NCBI GenBank assembly: GCA_024345305.1
Contig: BRON01000007.1
Coordinates: 1,798,001 to 1,862,000 of the forward strand
Source of the DNA: Mrakia gelida
Taxonomy: Eukaryota > Basidiomycota > Tremellomycetes > Cystofilobasidiales > Mrakiaceae
Direction: 5' to 3'
DNA length: 64,000 nt
The translations under genes were made by a program, and so were the position numbers. The notes beneath the pieces are model-generated. The model was not told the DNA's origin. It saw only the letters and a list, made by a program, of their open reading frames with translations, and made no database searches. Shown piece after piece: positions 57,954 through 64,000 of this stretch (the first letter of the stretch is position 1; every line of letters begins with the position of its first letter).

Positions 57954-60900
57954 TCAATAACGCGACGACCCACCCCCTCCTCCTCGACTGCTGCTACCAC
58001 GACCACGCCCACGAGCGCCTCGGGATCCTCGAGAGCTGGATCCCTCCGCGTTTGGACATGCGTTGGACCTGCGAAGATGAAAAGGTGAATTTCAGCGTTC
58101 GCCAAAATGGGGAAGGAGCGCGAGAACGAGAGGAGAACGAACCAGTGACCGGCTGGAGCGACACGAGAGAAACAAGATCAAAGCGAGAGGGTCAGCTCGG
58201 AGAAGATGGAAGGGTGGATACGGAGGAAGTAGTAGATCGCCAGCACTCACTTTCGTGACACTTGAAGCATTCTGGGGGAGACGAAACGGTGAAACGAAGA
58301 TGGTTAGAGAGTTCGAGACGCGTCGACGACGAACGAAAGAGGAGATGAGGACTCACCGTCGTTACCACCCCCACCCCCTCCACCACCACCTCGACCACCT
58401 CCTGAGCCGGACACCCCACCAGAGCGAGATCGACTTGGTCCTCCTCCTCCTCCTCCTCCGTCGCCTTCGTTCGAACATGCGTTTGACCTGTCGAGAAGTG
58501 GCGAAGAGATCAGCTCAGCTCTCGAAGATCGCGACGAGTCAAGAACCCGGCAGGGATGATGCAAAAGCGGGGATGATAGACATACCAGTGACCGGCTGAG
58601 ACGAGAAAATGAAGGAGAAGAAGGAGTCAGGGCTCGACGTACGGCGAGAGCAGGAGCGACGTGTTCGGAACGCTTGGACTCACTTTGATGACATTTGAAG
58701 CACTCTACAACACGATGGTAAAGAGTGGAGGTCAGCGGGTACTACGGAGATCGAAGTCCAAGTCGAGAACTTCTCTCCTGGCCCGCGAGATCAACTCACC
58801 ATCGTTCCCTCCACCCCCTCCTCCACCTCCTCCTCGAGAACCACCTCCCCCCCCCCCACCACCACCACCACCACCTCCTCCTCCTCCTCCTTCTATCTCG
58901 TCGTCCCACTGCGTTTGGAAAATAGTGAAAACGTCAGTCTGAGGCGGGTTCGGGACGAGACGAAAGAAGTTGAGACGCGTCTCACCTTGAAGAAAGTACA
59001 TCTCGCCCCTTCGCTGTTCGGACACGTCCTGGGAATGAGGAAAGTTCAATCCATGTCAGTCTGCGCTTCTTACCAACAGATGAAGATGGTCAGACTCACC
59101 AGAATTGTCGACCCTGAAGCGAGGGAAGAGAAACTGGACGATCAGCGAACGTCGAAGTCGACGAGGAGAACGCGCCGAAAGGACGAGTTGAACTCACCTT
59201 ATTCGGACCATCCTTCCCAACAGTTCTCACCACCGACGTCAGGTTACACCCACACTTCAGCGTCCCTCCACCTCCTCCACCCCCACCCCCGCCGCCTCCT
59301 CCTCCCCAGCCGTCGTCGTCGTCGTCGTCCGCCTTCGCTCGACGTTGAGGCGGTGGACGTCGGTTTTGGGCCTGCGAAGAGAAGGAAGGGGACAAGCAAG
59401 CGAGTCAGGGAACTCCGAGTCGCGATTGAGAGGAGAGGAAAACGTGCTCACTCCATCGAAGGGTCGTTTAGCAGCTCCTCCTCCTCCTCCTCCTCCTCCT
59501 CCTCCCGAAGGACCGTCGCACCACTCCTGCGAGACGAATCAAAGGAGAACATCTCAGTCACACGAGAACGAGCAACGAAGCGAAGCAAGATTTCAAGACT
59601 CACGAAGAAACCACAGCTCTCGTCCTGGGGATTCGAGCAGCACCAGAACTTCCGATCTTTGTTGGCAGTCTCCCTCGTGACGGTTCTCTCGACGGCAGGT
59701 TTGTTGCATTGACACTGAGGAGCTCCTCCTCCTCCTCCTCCGTTGTTGTTTTTGTTGTTGTTGGGAGCACGACCACGAGGAGGAGGTGGTGGACCTAAGA
59801 GAGGCGGAAAGCGAGAGGAAGGTCAGCGAGGAAGATCGAAAGAGTCAAATCGACGGACGCGACTCACCATGGTCGTCGTCGAACTCGTCCTCGTCCGAAT
59901 CCACGACAGGTCGACCTCGAGCAGGAGCAGCGGCACCTCTTCCTCGTCCTCTCGCGGCAGCACCTCGACCGGCAGCAGCTCCTCTCGCTCTCGGGGCAGC
60001 AGCTCCACGTCCTCGACCTCGAGCGCGAGGTGCAGCGGCTCCTCGTCCTCTGGCTCCTCGAGCTCCCCTCCCTCTAGCTCCTCGACCTCCCCCTCCGTAG
60101 TCATCATCGCCATCGTCGTCATCCTCGTCGTCGTTGTTGTTGTTTCGACCGCCACCTGAAGAAAGAGAACGGGTTCGTCAGCTGCGAAGTTTGAGACGAG
60201 GGCACGAAGAAAGGAAACGAAGGCTGACCTCGACCACCACCTCCGTCGTCGTCGTCGTCGTCTCCAGGAGGAGCTCGGATGTACTTCGTGACGCTCTGTG
60301 AAGTCGAGAGGCTGGTCAGTAGAGAGATAGAAAGTGGTCTTGAGGGAAGATCTCGAGGGGAGAACAACTGACCTGAACGATCTTATCCCACTCTCGTTTC
60401 GCCTTGATGAAGACCTCCTTGTACTGAGTTAAGCTCTCCTCCATGACGTCCCTCTTGAGCGACAGTCCGTCGCAGATGAGTTGCATTCGGTGTTCAGTCT
60501 GTTCGACGACGAGAAAGAAAGGTCTGATCAACCGCCGCTTCGAACTCGAAGAGGGAGAAGGAGATGAAGACGAACCTCTCGTCGAAGATGAGGTTTGCAG
60601 AGCGACCTGTCGAACCCGATGAGATCCCATCCTTCGACGAGAGCAATTCCGAGCGTCGACGGCGTGAGATACTTGGTGTTCCCTTGCTGCTGCTCCATCA
60701 CGTACTCTCGTTTGACGACGGTGGCGATGTGCTCAGCGATGGTCGCGTCGGTTCCTGGAGAGGACGAAGAGAGGGGGTCAGTTTCAGCGAGAAGAACGGG
60801 GGATGCGATGAGAGTTAACTGACCGATTCCGTTCTGGTCCATGATACCAACGAGATCGGCTTCGGTGAGAAGGGAAGGAGCCGTCGTCGATCCGCTCTTG

Positions 60901-63476
60901 AGTTCGCAGACCGAGGGAACGAAGGTCTCGTCGACAGCGAAGTCCGGGATTAGAGTTCCGTTCCAACGATCGTAGGGGTAGACGTCGAGATAGTTTCGTT
61001 CAAGGACGACGAGACCTGGCGAGGAAGAAGAGCCGGGTTCAGCGTGCGTCGAGGCGAGATAGACGAAGGAAAGGAGAGGAGGGTATGGAACGAACCTGAC
61101 GTGTGGAACTCCTCCTCTGCGATCTCGATCTCGACCGTCGTGGTCTTTCCCTGAGCGTCCTGAGAGCACGAAGCCAAGAACCTCCTCGTCACGAACTCGT
61201 AGACCTTCTTCTCGTCTCCAGGACCAGGACTCGTCCAAGCCGTCGGGTGGATCGGAGGATGAGCTTTGTCGTTCTTCTTTCCATTTCGAGGACGTTGGAA
61301 CCCTCCGTTCTGGAGTCTGTCCGAAGAGAAACGATGCTGCGTCAGCCAAAATCTCGTCGAAGACGACGCAAGAGGAGGAGACGAACCCTTGAGCGAATCC
61401 TCCCCAGTTGTTATCTTGGATCTGCTTCTCGATGAGCGGCTTGAAGTCGAAGTCCTTGTCGTACTGATCGGTTTCCGTTCGAGGATAGCTGAGGAATCCC
61501 TTCTGGTAGAGCTTCTCGGCAGCCTGGAACGACGAGAAGGAAACAGGAAGTAATCAGTACTCGAGAACAAAGCACAGAGGCGAAGCGAACGAGACGCTAC
61601 TCGACTCACATCGAGGATCGCCTTGGGAGACATGTGGAGCAGTCTCGATCCAGACTTCTGCATCTCGACAGTGGTAAGCGGGTACGGTTTCCTGTTGACT
61701 CGAAGTAGAATGGAGCGAGTCAGCGATCTCGAGAGGGAGGCATGGAGCTCGCGACGAGTTCGAACTCACCACTTCTTGCTCGGTTTCGTCTCAACCTTCG
61801 TCACCGTAGCCAGCGGTCTTTCCACGCACTGCTCGTAGAGCACGACGGCCGCCTCGAAGTCGAAGAGATGATTCCTCCTCCAGTTGAACTCGATCGTGTT
61901 GTCGTCCCTCTCCTGCTGGACGGCGATGAACCAGAAGTCTTCGGGTGCGAAAGCTTGGATGTGGAGGTACCGAGAGACGACGAAGCCGAGGGTGGGGAAT
62001 TGACAAGGACCTGTAGTGGGGAGGTGGTCGAGAAAGTTCGAGGCGAAGTAGGAGTCAGCACGAACGAGGGAACGACGCGTCGAAGAAGAGGCGAAGGACG
62101 AGGGATCAAGAAGCCCGAGGGAGGGAGGGAGGAGCTGCGAGACTCACCGTAGCTGATGATCTTCTCATTCAATTCTGGGAACATGGTCTGAAGGTTCATG
62201 GTCTGCAGTCTCGTGATGGCGGCTCCGGTTCGAAGATCGAGCTCGATTCGAAGGTCGACGGCGGCTGCTGAGAGCATGTCGAGAGCGACGGGATTCCGAG
62301 CGGCGTTGTGGATCTGACTGAAAGAAGAAGGGGTGGACGGCAGGTCAGTGATGGTCTCGCGAGACAGAAACGAGGACGCGCGATGAAGGCCGGCGACAGG
62401 AGGAACGGCGAGGCGAGGTCGACTCACGCTGGGATGATAGCACTGAACTTGGCTCGAAGACAGTTGATCCGAGGGTTTGCCTGCCTGCAGTGACCGAGAA
62501 CTTCTGCTCCGATATGCTCTCCCTCTCGATCGCAATCGGTCCAGATGAGGAGGAGGTCGTGGTCTCGAGCGAGTCGCTTGATGTTGATGACGACGGGTTT
62601 GTTGTCCTGTGGAGGGAAGAAAGAAGGTCATCAGCACCTCTACCCGATCTTCTGAGGAAGAACGTGGTCCCTACAAGACGGGAACGAGTTAAAGAGACGA
62701 ACCTTGCTGAGGGACTCGTAGATCTCTGCGTCGAAAAGAGCGAAGGGCTCGCACGAGTGCCACTTTCGATGCTGGTCTCCGAAGTCTCGATCGTTGACGT
62801 GTCCAAGAACGGCGGTGACGGTGAACTGAACGGCTTGAGGATGAGGAGGGAGTTTGTAAGGGAAGGTGTAGTTCTTGATGTACTTGGTTCCAGCGGCAGG
62901 GGTCTGAGAGGAAGGAGGGAGGGGGGAGGAGAGAGGGAAGGAGGTGGTGGTTAGCTCGTCGAGCTCGTTTCGTCTCTCCGAAGATTCCCACTGCCTCAAA
63001 TCTGAGGCGATGATCGACGGAGCATCAAAGAGATGCTCTAAATCTATGTGGGAGAGGCTGAGACCACACGGGAGGAAGAACAAAGCTCTCGAAGGAGTTG
63101 ATCTCTCGACAGCTCGAGCTCAACATTCCTCCTTCCTTCTCCTCCACCTGCCCTCCCCTTCCCCCAGAAGCATCGTACAGCTCTGACAGCCAAATCAGCC
63201 ACGCATACGCCCCTCCGGAATCCTGCGTCCCAGTAGCTCTGTTCCCTCGCCTCTTCCACCCAACATCGAAGCCCAACTCCTTCCCTCCTTCTCCTCGCCA
63301 TCCTCCACCTCTCCTTCCTTCCCATCAACCCTGCACCTCCCTCTCAGCTCTCTCAACCTTCTCTATCGACTCACCATATTTGCCTGCCCCTCTCCCAGAA
63401 TCCTCGCTATCTCCTTCGCGATCGACGGCTTCTCAGCAACGCATAGAACCCTTCGAGGATGAGGATGGATGGGCAT
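57954..63476 (-). CDS. TOP3: DNA topoisomerase III with RG-rich linker, two GRF fingers and two CCHC knuckles
   Basis: Starts [28 protein letters not shown] at 63476. Toprim motif [12 protein letters not shown], then [37 protein letters not shown], the active-site [33 protein letters not shown] with [13 protein letters not shown], and [16 protein letters not shown]. After the core comes an acidic DDDDDD run and an Arg-Gly/Ala-rich stretch ([16 protein letters not shown] and more, about 59880-60150). Then GRF finger 1 ([12 protein letters not shown] to [15 protein letters not shown]), GRF finger 2 ([13 protein letters not shown] to [20 protein letters not shown]), glycine runs and two knuckles ECFKCH-TGHWSNAC. 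The tail is [17 protein letters not shown] at 57954. Acts in the nucleus with a RecQ helicase to dissolve DNA junctions; layout resembles animal TOP3A plus an RG box. Confidence 0.95.
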
Positions 63477-63605
63477 CGTCCGTGGTCGACGTCGAGCTCG
63501 TGCTTCGTCTTGCTGCTAGAGCGGCTGGAGGGTTGATCGAGATCCGAGGATGGGTCGAATGGGCACGGAGCCCCGGTTGGGAGGTCGTAGGAGAGCGAGC
63601 GGGGC

Positions 63606-63636
<31 letters not shown>

Positions 63637-64000
63637 GTGAGAGTGAGGACGGAGACGGCGGAGCGAAGGAAGGAAGGAGCGAGGTCGACGTTTGAGCTTC
63701 GCAGAAGCGGAGCGACGCGTTGGATTTTGCTTTCGGAGGGAGGGGAAGGAAGTTTTCCTTCGGGGTTATCGCTCTGCGTGGCGTGAGCCTGTGGAGGGCG
63801 AGAATTTACTCATGGAGTCTGTAGGATCGGTTACAACCTCGCGAAGGTGAGCAGGTGGAAGGCAACGGGATCGGAGCTCGACGCGTCGCCGCTCACGTAT
63901 TTGCTCTCGAGTCTGGAGGGATCGATGAAGCTTTTCTTTTTCTCGAGAAGGTTTGAAGCCGAGAAGGCTTGCTGGAGGCGGGAAAAAATTGACAGAACGA
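63477..64000. promoter_or_regulatory. TOP3 upstream region to window edge
   Basis: 524 bp upstream of TOP3. Contains a 29-nt G tract (63606-63634) and two ACGCGT sites (about 63715 and 63878). No gene recognised before the window ends. Confidence 0.4.
63606..63634. repeat. poly-G tract of 29
   Basis: A run of 29 G on plus, about 130 bp upstream of the TOP3 start. Exact length may be affected by sequencing error. Confidence 0.85.

Noticed and set aside
59743..60159. Ser/Thr-rich open frames on plus opposite the TOP3 linker
   Set aside because: Antisense shadow of the Arg-Gly-Ala repeat coding strand.
1..64000. tRNA, rRNA, CRISPR arrays, transposons or phage genes
   Set aside because: None could be made out by eye; a tRNAscan-SE and repeat-library run would be decisive.

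Overview
The window is nuclear DNA from a basidiomycete fungus. It is GC-rich, and almost every gene is cut by several short introns (mostly 50-130 nt) with GTGAGT/GTRNGT-type donors, a CTGAC/CTAAC branch site and a nearby AG. Genes are close together on both strands, with pyrimidine-rich DNA before start codons. The protein content (MET30, NOT4, CDC45, TOP3 with GRF fingers, NCS1 permease, PNS1) is fungal. Intron density and base composition suggest a Pucciniomycotina red yeast or relative (Sporidiobolales-like); this placement is inference. No rRNA, tRNA, transposon, plasmid or CRISPR structure was recognised.

Layout: 0.5-5.8 kb holds an RTA1-family membrane protein and a predicted ABC-class ATPase (PF09818-type), both on minus. 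6.1-6.7 kb holds a small Dabb-domain protein (+). 7.2-8.1 kb is a decayed, inverted partial copy of the alcohol dehydrogenase gene that lies intact at 13.2-15.9 kb (-). Between the two sits the F-box/WD40 ubiquitin-ligase subunit MET30 (+). 16.5-23.3 kb holds an unrecognised serine-rich protein and the CCR4-NOT ligase NOT4 (both -). 24-27.1 kb is a possible Arb1-like RNAi chaperone subunit (-). 27.1-28.3 kb is a twin-CX9C protein whose second and third cysteines appear only when a short exon is recognised (+). 28.9-37.2 kb holds a carboxylesterase, a small unknown protein and a PNS1/choline-transporter-like protein (all +).

38.5-40.7 kb is a degenerate topoisomerase III paralogue (-). 41.5-46 kb holds a small single-pass membrane protein (-), a Nepro/RMP1-like nucleolar protein (+) and an F-box-like protein (-). 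46-57 kb holds a purine-cytosine permease (+), an FMP52-like oxidoreductase (-), CDC45 (+), a second F-box-like protein (-) and a BTB protein (+). 58-63.5 kb is the intact TOP3 (-), with an RG-rich linker, two GRF zinc fingers and two CCHC knuckles assembled through 10- and 14-nt microexons.

The genes do not form one pathway. Most are unrelated housekeeping functions: DNA replication and topology (CDC45, TOP3), mRNA decay and ubiquitin (NOT4, MET30, F-box and BTB proteins), transport (NCS1, PNS1, RTA1) and RNA processing (RMP1-like, Arb1-like). The most notable signals are two local gene copies caught at different stages of decay (TOP3-like and ADH), the microexon-built zinc fingers of TOP3, a perfect 21-bp inverted repeat between divergent genes, and the hidden CX9C exon.
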